Of a stretch of 64,000 bases of DNA, positions 19,182-27,877 are shown piece by piece. The stretch lies in NCBI RefSeq assembly GCF_003788585.1, contig NZ_AYKG01000004.1, positions 1 to 64,000 of the forward strand, written 5' to 3'. This stretch comes from Salinisphaera japonica YTM-1 (GTDB lineage Bacteria > Pseudomonadota > Gammaproteobacteria > Nevskiales > Salinisphaeraceae). The notes under the pieces were generated by a model that was not told where the DNA came from, ran no database searches, and was given only the letters and a program-made list of their open reading frames with translations. The translations under genes were made by a program, and so were the position numbers. Within the stretch, counting starts at the first letter, position 1; each line of letters begins with the position of its first letter.

Positions 19182-19495
19182 AGCGCAGATTAGCCGGACG
19201 CCACGCCGCGCGGGCGACTTGTCCGCAAAGAACACAAATGAGCGCAAATAATCTTCGATGTGGCATCGAAGCGACGCCCGCCGCTCCAACGCGCGCGCTG
19301 AACGTGGGTTATCCGGAAAAACCTTTTTCATGGATCTTCATCGCAGACTTGATTCGCAAGAACAGACCATAACCACTTGTGCCTGTGGTCTTTATGTGCG
19401 GTTTATTCGCATCTATTTGCGGACTGTCATTCTCGAATCCCGCTGATCTGCGACGAACCTTTTTTCTGGATCGGTCCGCTAGCGGTGTGGCGCGC
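19182..19495. repeat. Gene-free stretch with inverted GTCCGCAAA-type repeats
   Basis: No gene is supported here. The arm GTCCGCAAA..AATGAGCGCAAATAA near 19221-19251 reappears inverted and imperfect at 19401-19424 (TTTATTCGCATCTATTTGCGGAC). A perfect 8-bp hairpin (CTTCGATG TGG CATCGAAG) lies at 19253-19271. It may be an intergenic repeat of the REP or MITE kind, or a decayed one. Confidence 0.4.
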
Positions 19496-21499
19496 TCAGC
19501 GCTCGTGCCATTCAAAACCCTTGCCCCAGCTGGCGGCAATGGCCGCGCGTATGGCCTCGATGGCCGTATCCGGCACGCGGGTGGGATCACCGGTCTCGGC
19601 GGCGCGGTAATGAAACACGTACAGACGCGCGGCAAAATCCTCGAACAATAGTGACGACTCGCCCTCGAGCTCGCCGTTGCCGTACGTCGAGGTCACGATG
19701 CCGTGGCCCCAGTTCTGGGCCTTGTCGCGGTTGGGGTTATAGAAATACACCCGCCAGGCGCCGGTGCCGTCCTGGGCGACGCGCTGAATGGCGACCGCGT
19801 GCCAGCCGACCCAATCGCCGCTCGATGTCGTGGCCGCGATGCCACAGGGCTGGGCATACACCAGCGCGCGGTCACCGTTATAGGCCGGGTGATAAGCGCT
19901 GCAGAAGGCGCGCAGGAAACCGCTGCAATCGGTGATCGCGTTGGTCGATAATTCGATCAGTGCCGCGAAATCGCGGGTGACCCACCAGCCATGCATCTCC
20001 GGGTTGACCCAGCGATGGCCGTCGCCCAGCCGGCCGACCGTGCGTCGACCCATCTCGACATAGAGCCGATCGATGTGTGGCGTAAGCAGACGCGACACGG
20101 CATCCAGCTCGGTATGCAGTGTCTTGGCCATGCCGGCGTCGAGCCCGGCCGAGTGCATGACCTGGCCCTCGAAATCCATGACGATATCGTGGTCACGGGC
20201 GGCCGAGGCGATCAGATCAAGCAGATAGCCCGGATCATTCTGTGCCCAGAGGCTGATCGCCCGCGCGGACTGGCACGTCGGGTTGTGTCCCTGATCGACG
20301 CCGCGCGGCTGGCCGAGCACCGCACAGGCCCCGGCCAACAGCCGAGTGCGCGCGCGCTCGTGATCGGCCGGCGCCTCGGGTAACAGAGCCGCCACGGCGT
20401 CGGGGTGGAGCGCAAGACGCGCCAGACGCTGCAGGCCGGGCAGCACGGGCCGTTGAAAAACCAAGCCGGCCCCCAGCAGGCGCGACAGGCCATAGATGGC
20501 ATAGGCCGTGTCCGGCGTGATCGCCTGGTCGATCAACGCGCCGATCGCCGGGGCGTGGGCGGCATAAGCGGCCTGGCCGATCGTGCTACAGCCCAGTGCC
20601 GCCGGAATCAGTGCTGGCGCGTGCGTGGATAGATGACGAACCAGAACAGCGTGGTCACGACACACCAGGCCTGTTTCGTTCATCGAAGCACCGAAAACGC
20701 CGGCCTCGGCGGCCAGCTGGTCAGCGTCGCAGGCGGCGAGTGCCGCGGCGTAGCCATCGCCTTCGGCCTGGGCAAGCACGCTGGGGGCCTCGACGGCTGA
20801 CAACCAGTGGCGGGCCACCGCGGCCACGCTGTCGTCAACGCTGGTTTCTGTAATCGCCTGGCCGGCTGCTTGAATAAGAGCGACGGCTCGATCACTCATG
20901 ATCGGGCGCTGGGCCATGATCTCGGCTACCTCGGCGAGCAGCCGGTCGAGAATAAGCCCCATGCCCAGGCGATGCGCCAACAGGTCGAACAGCCCGTGCA
21001 GGCGTGCGCTATCCGCGGCCGAGCGCTCGCGCGAGGCCTCGGTGGCCTCGCCGAACAGGAGATCGAGATTGGCCGCCATGGCCTCGGCCAGAAACGCGCG
21101 TGCGTCTTGAGCCGACAGCCCGGCGTGCGCGGTGCGCGCCTCGGCGATGGCCAACAGGCGCAGCTCGCTCAGGCATTCCAGGGTGGCTGAGTCGCCACCG
21201 GCGCGCAGCGTGGGCCCGACCAGCGCGGGCTGCAGGCCGGCCGGCATATCCCAGTCGGTGCCGGCGAACACGCCGGCCGCATCGAACCCGTCAGCCCGGT
21301 CAGCCAGCACGGCCACGCCGCCCGGCGCCTTGAGCAGCTTGGCCGTACGCACCAGCAGCTGGCTTTGATGGGTGTATTTCGAAAACGCCGGTGCCTCGGC
21401 CAGGCGCACCAGCGTTTGATCAAAATCCTCGACGAGGCGCGGCGAAGGCGAGGCTGTTTGGGGGTCGGACAACACGGATACCAGGCGGTAGCGATCCAC
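19496..21499 (-). CDS. 667-aa uncharacterised protein with papain-like C-terminal residues
   Basis: I do not recognise a named family. The first 400 residues are helix-rich, Ala/Leu-rich and without membrane segments. The last 260 residues look like a compact catalytic domain: Cys409 at the start of a helix (NPTCQSARAIS), His567 in a strand (GWHAVAIQ) and Asn588 (YFYNPNRDK). This order and setting match papain-fold enzymes (peptidase, deamidase or transglutaminase types). No signal peptide is seen. A small membrane protein gene lies 62 bp upstream on the same strand. An enzymatic role is inference. Confidence 0.6.
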   Translation of the reverse strand: MDRYRLVSVLSDPQTASPSPRLVEDFDQTLVRLAEAPAFSKYTHQSQLLVRTAKLLKAPGGVAVLADRADGFDAAGVFAGTDWDMPAGLQPALVGPTLRAGGDSATLECLSELRLLAIAEARTAHAGLSAQDARAFLAEAMAANLDLLFGEATEASRERSAADSARLHGLFDLLAHRLGMGLILDRLLAEVAEIMAQRPIMSDRAVALIQAAGQAITETSVDDSVAAVARHWLSAVEAPSVLAQAEGDGYAAALAACDADQLAAEAGVFGASMNETGLVCRDHAVLVRHLSTHAPALIPAALGCSTIGQAAYAAHAPAIGALIDQAITPDTAYAIYGLSRLLGAGLVFQRPVLPGLQRLARLALHPDAVAALLPEAPADHERARTRLLAGACAVLGQPRGVDQGHNPTCQSARAISLWAQNDPGYLLDLIASAARDHDIVMDFEGQVMHSAGLDAGMAKTLHTELDAVSRLLTPHIDRLYVEMGRRTVGRLGDGHRWVNPEMHGWWVTRDFAALIELSTNAITDCSGFLRAFCSAYHPAYNGDRALVYAQPCGIAATTSSGDWVGWHAVAIQRVAQDGTGAWRVYFYNPNRDKAQNWGHGIVTSTYGNGELEGESSLLFEDFAARLYVFHYRAAETGDPTRVPDTAIEAIRAAIAASWGKGFEWHER

Positions 21500-21561
21500 G
21501 GCGGATCAAAACTGACGTTAACACGCGCGCCCGACCATCCAGCGGCGCGGACAGGCGTTGG

Positions 21562-21933
21562 TCAGACGGGCATGGCCCGACCATCAGCAAAGACCGCGAT
21601 ACCGCGAATAAAGCGATAGGCACACCAGAGCCAGAGCACGAGATAGCCCAGCACGCCGATCAAAAAAGGCGTGAGGATCAGACAGACCACGCTCCAGAAA
21701 ATCGTGAACCAGAAGGTGCGCATCTGCCAGCGATGATGGCTCCAGGCCACGCCGCCCCGCGGTACGTCGCCCAGTTTGATGTGATTGACGATCACACCGG
21801 CAATCGCGGTCAAAAAGAAGAAACAGGACAGGCCATACAGCACATAAGTGATCAACAGCACGTTGCGCTCGCTGGCACTTGCCGGGCTGTCGGTTTCGAT
21901 CGGCGGTTGTGGTGTTTCGGAGGTCATAGTCAT
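21562..21933 (-). CDS. Small membrane protein, DUF4870-like
   Basis: A 123-residue protein with a Pro/Ser-rich N-terminus and three hydrophobic segments (about 24-50, 73-90 and 93-110). The HHRWQMRTFWFTIFW segment resembles the RWQ.RTFW region of DUF4870-type proteins. Function is unknown. It is encoded 62 bp upstream of the 667-aa protein in the same direction. The palindromic element at 21968-22241 lies just upstream, so its promoter may be inside or beyond that element. Confidence 0.65.
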   Translation of the reverse strand: MTMTSETPQPPIETDSPASASERNVLLITYVLYGLSCFFFLTAIAGVIVNHIKLGDVPRGGVAWSHHRWQMRTFWFTIFWSVVCLILTPFLIGVLGYLVLWLWCAYRFIRGIAVFADGRAMPV

Positions 21934-21967
21934 CTCATCGGCCGGTCAATCGAAGGCGGGTGATTTG

Positions 21968-22241
21968 CTAGGGCCTGTTGCCGTTTCATGCGAGCGCCGC
22001 GTTGGAGGCCGCAAATCGTGTCCTGCAAGGCGCGAGTCGCCGTATCGTGGCGTGTCACGATCAAGACTCGCAACGCAGCAGGACGCGATTTGCGGCCCAA
22101 CCCTTCGGGACAAGCGCTGTTTTGCGGCAATACAGCGTTCTAGCCCACTAGCGCAGAATGACTGCGCGGCGCGGGCTACGCCTCGTCTTGCCGCAAAACA
22201 GCGCTTGGCGCGGGCTCGCATGAAACGGCAACAGGCCCTAG
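21968..22241. mobile_element. Cloverleaf MITE-like element, copy 1
   Basis: A 274-bp non-coding palindrome. Perfect 28-bp terminal inverted repeats (21968-21995 and 22214-22241) begin CTAGGGCCTGTTGCCG. Inside are two long hairpins: 22007-22097 (20-nt arms, one mismatch) and 22111-22207 (20-bp perfect arms), giving a three-way, tRNA-like fold. Flanking TA may be a target duplication if the ends are GGGCC. It shares internal words with the element at 32163-32445, for example GCCT(C/T)GTCTTGCCGC and GCAAGGCGCG. It lies between divergent genes and ends 32 nt before the GST start. Confidence 0.85.
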
Positions 22242-22273
22242 AGTCAGACCACGTTTTCCAGGTCTGCCCGCTC

Positions 22274-22936
22274 ATGCTCAAACTGTTCACCCATCACCGA
22301 AGCGTGTCTGCTCATCGGGTACGGATCGCGCTGAATTACAAAGGTGTGGCCTATGAGTCGATTTTCACGGGGCTGGACGGTGCAGCCGCCGATCGACAAT
22401 CGTTTCTCGAGGTCAACCCACAGGGCCTGATCCCGGCGCTCTGGGTCGAGAACGATCTCATCATCTCGCAGTCATCCGCCATTCTGGAATATCTGGAAGA
22501 GCGCTACCCGGAGCGGGCGCTATTGCCCGAGGATATCGCCTTGCGCGCACGGGTTCGGTCGTTCGCCCAGATTGCCATCGCCGATACCCATCCGTTGAAC
22601 AATCTGCGGGTGCTGCGCTATCTGCGTGATGAAATGAACGTCGAATATGACCATCGACGGGCCTGGTTCGAGCATTGGCTGCACAAGGCGTTCGGGCCGA
22701 TGGAGTCGTTGCTGGCCGAACAGGCCGAGACGACCCATTCGTTCTGTTTCACGGCCCGGCCCAGCCTGGCGGATGTCTGCGTCGTGCCACAGATTGCCAT
22801 GGCCGAGCGCTACGGCGTGCGTCTGGATGATTACCCACGGCTGCGGCGCGTGTATCGGGCCTGCCTGTCGCTGGCCGCGTTTCAGGCTGCGGCTCCGGAC
22901 ACCCAGCCCGACAACCGGGGCACGCCACGCACTTGA
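22274..22936 (+). CDS. maiA: Glutathione S-transferase family, maleylacetoacetate isomerase-like
   Basis: A 220-residue GST. The N-terminal thioredoxin-like domain has RVRIALNYKGV, NPQGLIPAL with the cis-Pro and SQSSAILEYLEE for glutathione binding; the C-terminal helical domain has SLADVCVVPQI. These fit the zeta class (maleylacetoacetate isomerase), although the usual SSCS active-site motif reads HRSVSAH here, so other GST roles are possible. The start at 22274 is the only one that clears the palindromic element upstream. Confidence 0.8.
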   Translation: MLKLFTHHRSVSAHRVRIALNYKGVAYESIFTGLDGAAADRQSFLEVNPQGLIPALWVENDLIISQSSAILEYLEERYPERALLPEDIALRARVRSFAQIAIADTHPLNNLRVLRYLRDEMNVEYDHRRAWFEHWLHKAFGPMESLLAEQAETTHSFCFTARPSLADVCVVPQIAMAERYGVRLDDYPRLRRVYRACLSLAAFQAAAPDTQPDNRGTPRT

Positions 22937-23014
22937 GCCGGTTGTACAAGGCTTGAGTCCCGTGCAGGCCAGGGCGTAACGTCAAGCCTTGTTCTCCTGT
23001 CGCCGGTTGCTGCG

Positions 23015-26000
23015 ATGAATACCCAGACCGCTCGTGTACTGGCCGAAATTCGTGCGTTCATCGATGCGGATTCGCGCATTGTCGATTCCAGTGCGGCGAT
23101 CGCTTTTGCCGAGCGCTATCTTCAGGGCGTGCCGGCCTCCATGCTGGCCGCGCGCTCGACCGAGCGGGTATATGAAGCCGTGTTGGCGCATTACGCGCAG
23201 ATCGCCCATCCGCGCTCGCCGGGCACGCCGCTGATCGAGATCGTTTCCATCGACGACGGCGCCAGTGATTGCGATACCGCGCTGATCAGCGTGGCCGACG
23301 ACATGGCGTTTCTGGTGGACACCGTCACGCTGGCCGTGCGCGCCACCGGCGCCGAGATCGACTGGACGCTTCATCCGGTGGTTGCTGTCACGCGTGATAG
23401 CGATGGCCGGCCAAGCGCGATAAGCGACGTGCACGAACATGCCCCCGGCGGGCAGCGCACGAGTGAATCGCTGATTCGCGTGGAGTTTGCCGCACCGGCG
23501 GGGCTGGACCGCGACGCCTTGATCGAGCAGGTCCGGGCCAGCCTGGTGGATGTCCACACCGTCGTGACCGACTGGCGCGCCATGCGTCGTCGCCTGCAGC
23601 AGGTCATCGATGATCTGGAACGCGCGGCCAGCGGCATCGACCGGGAAGAACGCCTGGAAACCCAGGCGTTTCTGTCGTGGCTGGCCGACGATCACTTCAC
23701 CTTTCTGGGGTATCGCTGTCGCGCGGTCGAGGCCGATACCGACGGCGAGGCCATGATCGACCTGCCCGATACCAGCCTGGGCCTGCTGCGCGAGGATCGT
23801 GCCGGCGTCGATCCTGACGGCTATGTGGCCCCGGCGGCGGTACTGGATGAATACACCCAGTCGCCGCGCCTGGCGGTGATCACCAAGGCCAACCGCCACG
23901 CCTGGATTCATCACCCGGAAACCATGGACGTGATCGCCATCAAGCGCCTGGACGCGGCCGGCAACGTCATCGGCGCACATCGCTTTCTGGGGCTGTTCTC
24001 CGGCGAGGCCTATCGCGCCAGCCCGCGGGATATCCCGCTGCTGCGGCGCAAGATCAGCCACGTCATGGCACGGGCCGCGTTTCGGGATCGCTCGCACGCG
24101 GCCAAGAGCCTGCGCTATATCCTGGAGACCTTCCCGCGCGATGAGTTGTTTCAGGCGAGCGAGGCCGAGCTGTTCGATACGGTGACGGGCGTGCTCAACA
24201 TGCGCGAGACCGAGCGGCTGCGCCTGTTTCTACGGCGCGACCGGTATCGGCGTTTCTATTCGGCGATCGTCTATATCCCCCGTGAGCGTTACACGGTGGC
24301 GCTGCGCCAGCAGATCGAGGCCACGCTGGAAGCTGCGCTGGCCGGCCGGCGCCAGGACGCTGACGCCGACTTCCTGCGGGGCTCGGTGGTGCGCCTGGTC
24401 TTTCAGATCGCCACCGAAGCCGACACGCCCACACCGGACACCGCCGAAATCGAGCGCCAGCTCGTTGATCAGACCCGTGCCTGGCCGGATCGATTTCTGG
24501 CCGCGGCTCGCCAGGCCGGGCTGTCGATGCCGGCCTATGCACATGCCTTTGACAGCGCCTACCAGCGTCGTAACGCCGCCGACGCGGCCATCGCCGATGC
24601 CGGTGTCCTGGCCGAGTTGGCCGGTGACAGCCGGCCGGTGCTGCGGGTCGCCGGCGTGGGCGAGGACAACACGGTCACGCTCAAGCTCTATGGCAGCGGC
24701 GAGGCCCCGGCGCTGTCGGACGTGTTGCCGATCTTCGAGTACTTTGGCCTGGCGGTGATCAACCAGCACCCGTTCAGCGTGGAGCGCAGCGGCTTTGCAA
24801 GCCAGTGGATCCACGAGTTCGAGGCGCGCCATCCCGCGGCGACCCGCCTGGCCGAGCGCTCGCGTCGCGATGCGCTGGCCGAGCTTTTCGATGAGATCAT
24901 GGCCGGCCGCGTGGCCAACGATAACCTGAACCGTCTGGTTGTCGAGGCCGGCTTCTCCGCGCGTGAAATCGTGCTCGTGCGCAGCGTGGCGCGTTATCTA
25001 TTGCAGACCGAGCTGCCGTTTTCGCCGGTCTATATCGGGGATCGGCTGGCCGAACAGTCTGATCTGGTCGCGCGTATCGTCGAGCTGTTCGGCCTGCGCC
25101 TGGATCCCGATCAGGCACGCTCGGCCCAGGCCGAAGCGGCGGCCGTCGAGGCGATCGAGGCATCGCTGGAAGCCATCGCCAGCCTGGATACCGATCGCGT
25201 GCTGCGGGCCTTCTACGGCGTCGTCGATGCCGTACTGCGTACCAACTACTACCAACACGACGAGCGTGGGCAGCCGCGGCCTTATGTCTCGCTCAAGCTG
25301 GATTCCTCTGGTCTGGCCGAGCTGCCCGAGCCGCGGCCCTGGGTCGAGACCTTCGTCTATGCCCCCGAGGTCGAGGGCGTGCATCTGCGCGGCGGGCCGA
25401 TCGCGCGTGGCGGCCTGCGCTGGTCCGACCGGCTGGAGGATTTCCGGACCGAGGTGCTGGGCTTGATGAAGGCCCAGATGGTCAAGAACGCGGTGATCGT
25501 GCCGGTGGGGGCCAAGGGCGGCTTCGTGCTGAAGGGCCTGCCCGCGGATATCGATCGCGATACCCGTGCAGCCCGTGGCATCGCCGGCTACAAGGTCTTC
25601 ATTCGCGGGTTGTTGGATATCACCGACAACCGCGTGGGCGACGACGTGATCACGCCCGACCGGGTGGTCGCGCGCGACGCGGCTGATCCGTATCTCGTGG
25701 TCGCCGCCGACAAGGGCACGGCCAGTTTTTCGGATATCGCCAACGGCCTGTCGGCGGAATACGATTTCTGGCTGGACGATGCCTTTGCCTCCGGCGGCTC
25801 GGCCGGCTATGACCACAAGGTGATGGGCATCACCGCCCGCGGCGCCTGGGAGGGCGTCAAGCGTCACTTCCGCGAGATGGGCCGTGATTGCCAGAACGAG
25901 GCCTTCACCGCCGTGGCCGTGGGTGATATGGGCGGCGACGTGTTCGGCAACGGCATGCTGGCCTCGCGCTGTATCCGCCTGTTGGCGGCGTTCAATCACC

Positions 26001-27814
26001 GTCATATCTTCATCGATCCGGATCCGGACATGGCGGCCAGCTACGCCGAGCGCGAGCGGTTGTTCACCGCCTCGGCCTCGGGCTGGGATGCCTACGCTGC
26101 CGAGCTGATCTCGCGCGGCGGCGGGGTCTATGAACGCTCGGCCAAGCGCATCACCGTCTCCGACGAAGCCATGACCGCCCTGGGCCTGGGCCAGCGTGAA
26201 TACACGCCGACCGCCCTGATCGCGGCGCTGCTGGCCGCCCCGGTCGATCTGTTCTGGAACGGCGGCATCGGCACCTACGTCAAGGCCAGCCATGAATCAC
26301 ACGCCGACGTGGGCGACCGGGCCAACGACGCGCTTCGGATCGACGGCCGGGCCATGCGCGCCCGCGTGGTCGGCGAGGGCGGCAACCTGGGCTTCACCCA
26401 GGCCGGGCGGGTCGAGTACGCGCTGGCCGGTGGGCGTATCAACACCGATGCCATCGATAATTCCGGCGGCGTCGATTCCTCGGATCTCGAGGTCAATATC
26501 AAGATCGCGCTGGGCACGGCCGAGGCCGACGGCCGGCTTGATCGTGAGGCCCGCAACCGGCTGTTGGCCGAGATGACGCCGGATGTGATCGCGCTGGTTC
26601 TGCGTACCAACGTGTTACAGACCCAGCAGATCAGCCTCATGCAGGCCGAGAGCACGACACGTTTTGATGAGCAGATCAGTTTCATGCGCGCGCTCGAGCG
26701 CGACGGGCGGCTGGATCGTCGCCTGGAGGGCCTGCCGGATGACGAAACCATCGAGGTACGCTCGCGCGAGCGCCTGGGCCTGACCCGGCCTGAACTCGCC
26801 GTGCTGATTTCCTATAACAAGCTGGCCCTGGCCGATGCCGCCCTGGCCGGCGGCCTGGCCGATGATCCCGCTCTTGAAGGCTGGCTGTTCGACGGGCTGC
26901 CGGAGGCACTCGGCGAGCGTTTTGCCCCGGATGTGCGCGGGCATCGGCTGCGGCGAGAGCTGATCGCCACGCTGGCGACCAATCAGATGGTCGACCGGCT
27001 GGGTATCGCCAGCGCGCATCGCCTGCCGGCCGGCTTCGGCACACGCATGGAGGCCGCGGTGCGTGGCTACGTGCTGGCCGATGCCTGGTTGGGCGGCGAG
27101 TCGTTGTTCTGTGCCATCGACGGGTTGGACGACACGATTTCCGCGGCCGAACAATACCGCGCGCATCGTATCGGCATCGCGTTCTTGAAACATGCGATGA
27201 ACTGGTGGCTGGCCACGCCCGGTCTGGGCGAGGATATTTCGGATCTGCTGGCGCGCTATCAGCCGGGTGCCCAACGCCTGACGACCGCGCTGGCGGATTA
27301 TCTCGTTGGCGCCTATCGCACGCGCTTTGATGCCACCTACGCACAGTGGGAGGCGCTTGGCGTGCCGGGCGAGCTATCCCACCGCATCGCCGTGGCCGAT
27401 GTCGGCGGTGGCATCATGGATATCGCCGCGTTGGCTGCCGAGCGCGATGTGGCCGTCACCGAGGTGGCCGGCCTGTATTACCGCGTGGGCGATTTGCTGG
27501 GCGTGGCCTGGCTACAGAACGCGATCCACCAGCTGCCGGCCAACGAGCGCTGGCAGGCCCTGGCGCGCATGAGTCTGCGCGGCGACAGCTACCGGATCCA
27601 TCAACGTATCGTGGATCAGGTGCTCACGCGCGAGGCCGATGATCCGCTGGCTGACTGGCAGGCCGACAACGAGCGCACGCTGGCCTTCATTGCAGCACGC
27701 CTGGCTGAACTCCAGGCCATCGAAACCCCGGGCCACGAGCATCTGACCGTGGTGGTTCGCGATCTGGCGCGCCTGACGCTGCCCGGCCAGACGAGCCTGA
27801 GCGGGGCGGCATAA
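23015..27814 (+). CDS. gdhB: NAD-specific glutamate dehydrogenase, large (180 kDa) type
   Basis: A 1599-residue enzyme of the bacterial NAD-GDH family that oxidises glutamate to 2-oxoglutarate and ammonia. N-terminal ACT-like regulatory regions fill roughly the first 700 residues. The catalytic part contains GGLRWSDRLEDFRTEVLGL, KAQMVKNAVIVPVGAKGGF with its catalytic lysine, and a nucleotide fold around VAVGDMGGDVFGNGML. Length matches the family, with no frameshift. It stands alone and is followed by a hairpin. Confidence 0.96.
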   Translation: MNTQTARVLAEIRAFIDADSRIVDSSAAIAFAERYLQGVPASMLAARSTERVYEAVLAHYAQIAHPRSPGTPLIEIVSIDDGASDCDTALISVADDMAFLVDTVTLAVRATGAEIDWTLHPVVAVTRDSDGRPSAISDVHEHAPGGQRTSESLIRVEFAAPAGLDRDALIEQVRASLVDVHTVVTDWRAMRRRLQQVIDDLERAASGIDREERLETQAFLSWLADDHFTFLGYRCRAVEADTDGEAMIDLPDTSLGLLREDRAGVDPDGYVAPAAVLDEYTQSPRLAVITKANRHAWIHHPETMDVIAIKRLDAAGNVIGAHRFLGLFSGEAYRASPRDIPLLRRKISHVMARAAFRDRSHAAKSLRYILETFPRDELFQASEAELFDTVTGVLNMRETERLRLFLRRDRYRRFYSAIVYIPRERYTVALRQQIEATLEAALAGRRQDADADFLRGSVVRLVFQIATEADTPTPDTAEIERQLVDQTRAWPDRFLAAARQAGLSMPAYAHAFDSAYQRRNAADAAIADAGVLAELAGDSRPVLRVAGVGEDNTVTLKLYGSGEAPALSDVLPIFEYFGLAVINQHPFSVERSGFASQWIHEFEARHPAATRLAERSRRDALAELFDEIMAGRVANDNLNRLVVEAGFSAREIVLVRSVARYLLQTELPFSPVYIGDRLAEQSDLVARIVELFGLRLDPDQARSAQAEAAAVEAIEASLEAIASLDTDRVLRAFYGVVDAVLRTNYYQHDERGQPRPYVSLKLDSSGLAELPEPRPWVETFVYAPEVEGVHLRGGPIARGGLRWSDRLEDFRTEVLGLMKAQMVKNAVIVPVGAKGGFVLKGLPADIDRDTRAARGIAGYKVFIRGLLDITDNRVGDDVITPDRVVARDAADPYLVVAADKGTASFSDIANGLSAEYDFWLDDAFASGGSAGYDHKVMGITARGAWEGVKRHFREMGRDCQNEAFTAVAVGDMGGDVFGNGMLASRCIRLLAAFNHRHIFIDPDPDMAASYAERERLFTASASGWDAYAAELISRGGGVYERSAKRITVSDEAMTALGLGQREYTPTALIAALLAAPVDLFWNGGIGTYVKASHESHADVGDRANDALRIDGRAMRARVVGEGGNLGFTQAGRVEYALAGGRINTDAIDNSGGVDSSDLEVNIKIALGTAEADGRLDREARNRLLAEMTPDVIALVLRTNVLQTQQISLMQAESTTRFDEQISFMRALERDGRLDRRLEGLPDDETIEVRSRERLGLTRPELAVLISYNKLALADAALAGGLADDPALEGWLFDGLPEALGERFAPDVRGHRLRRELIATLATNQMVDRLGIASAHRLPAGFGTRMEAAVRGYVLADAWLGGESLFCAIDGLDDTISAAEQYRAHRIGIAFLKHAMNWWLATPGLGEDISDLLARYQPGAQRLTTALADYLVGAYRTRFDATYAQWEALGVPGELSHRIAVADVGGGIMDIAALAAERDVAVTEVAGLYYRVGDLLGVAWLQNAIHQLPANERWQALARMSLRGDSYRIHQRIVDQVLTREADDPLADWQADNERTLAFIAARLAELQAIETPGHEHLTVVVRDLARLTLPGQTSLSGAA

Positions 27815-27847
27815 AAAGCCCCGGCGATCGGACTGATCGCCGGGGCT
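27813..27847 (-). terminator. Intrinsic terminator between convergent genes
   Basis: Stem AGCCCCGGCGATC / GATCGCCGGGGCT at 27817-27847. Read on the minus strand it is followed by a T run (TTTTTA), so it best terminates the acyl-CoA ligase gene. On the plus strand the T tract is poor. It begins inside the GDH stop codon. Confidence 0.8.
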
Positions 27848-27877
27848 TGTCTGCAGCGCCGGTTGACGCGCCGGTGG

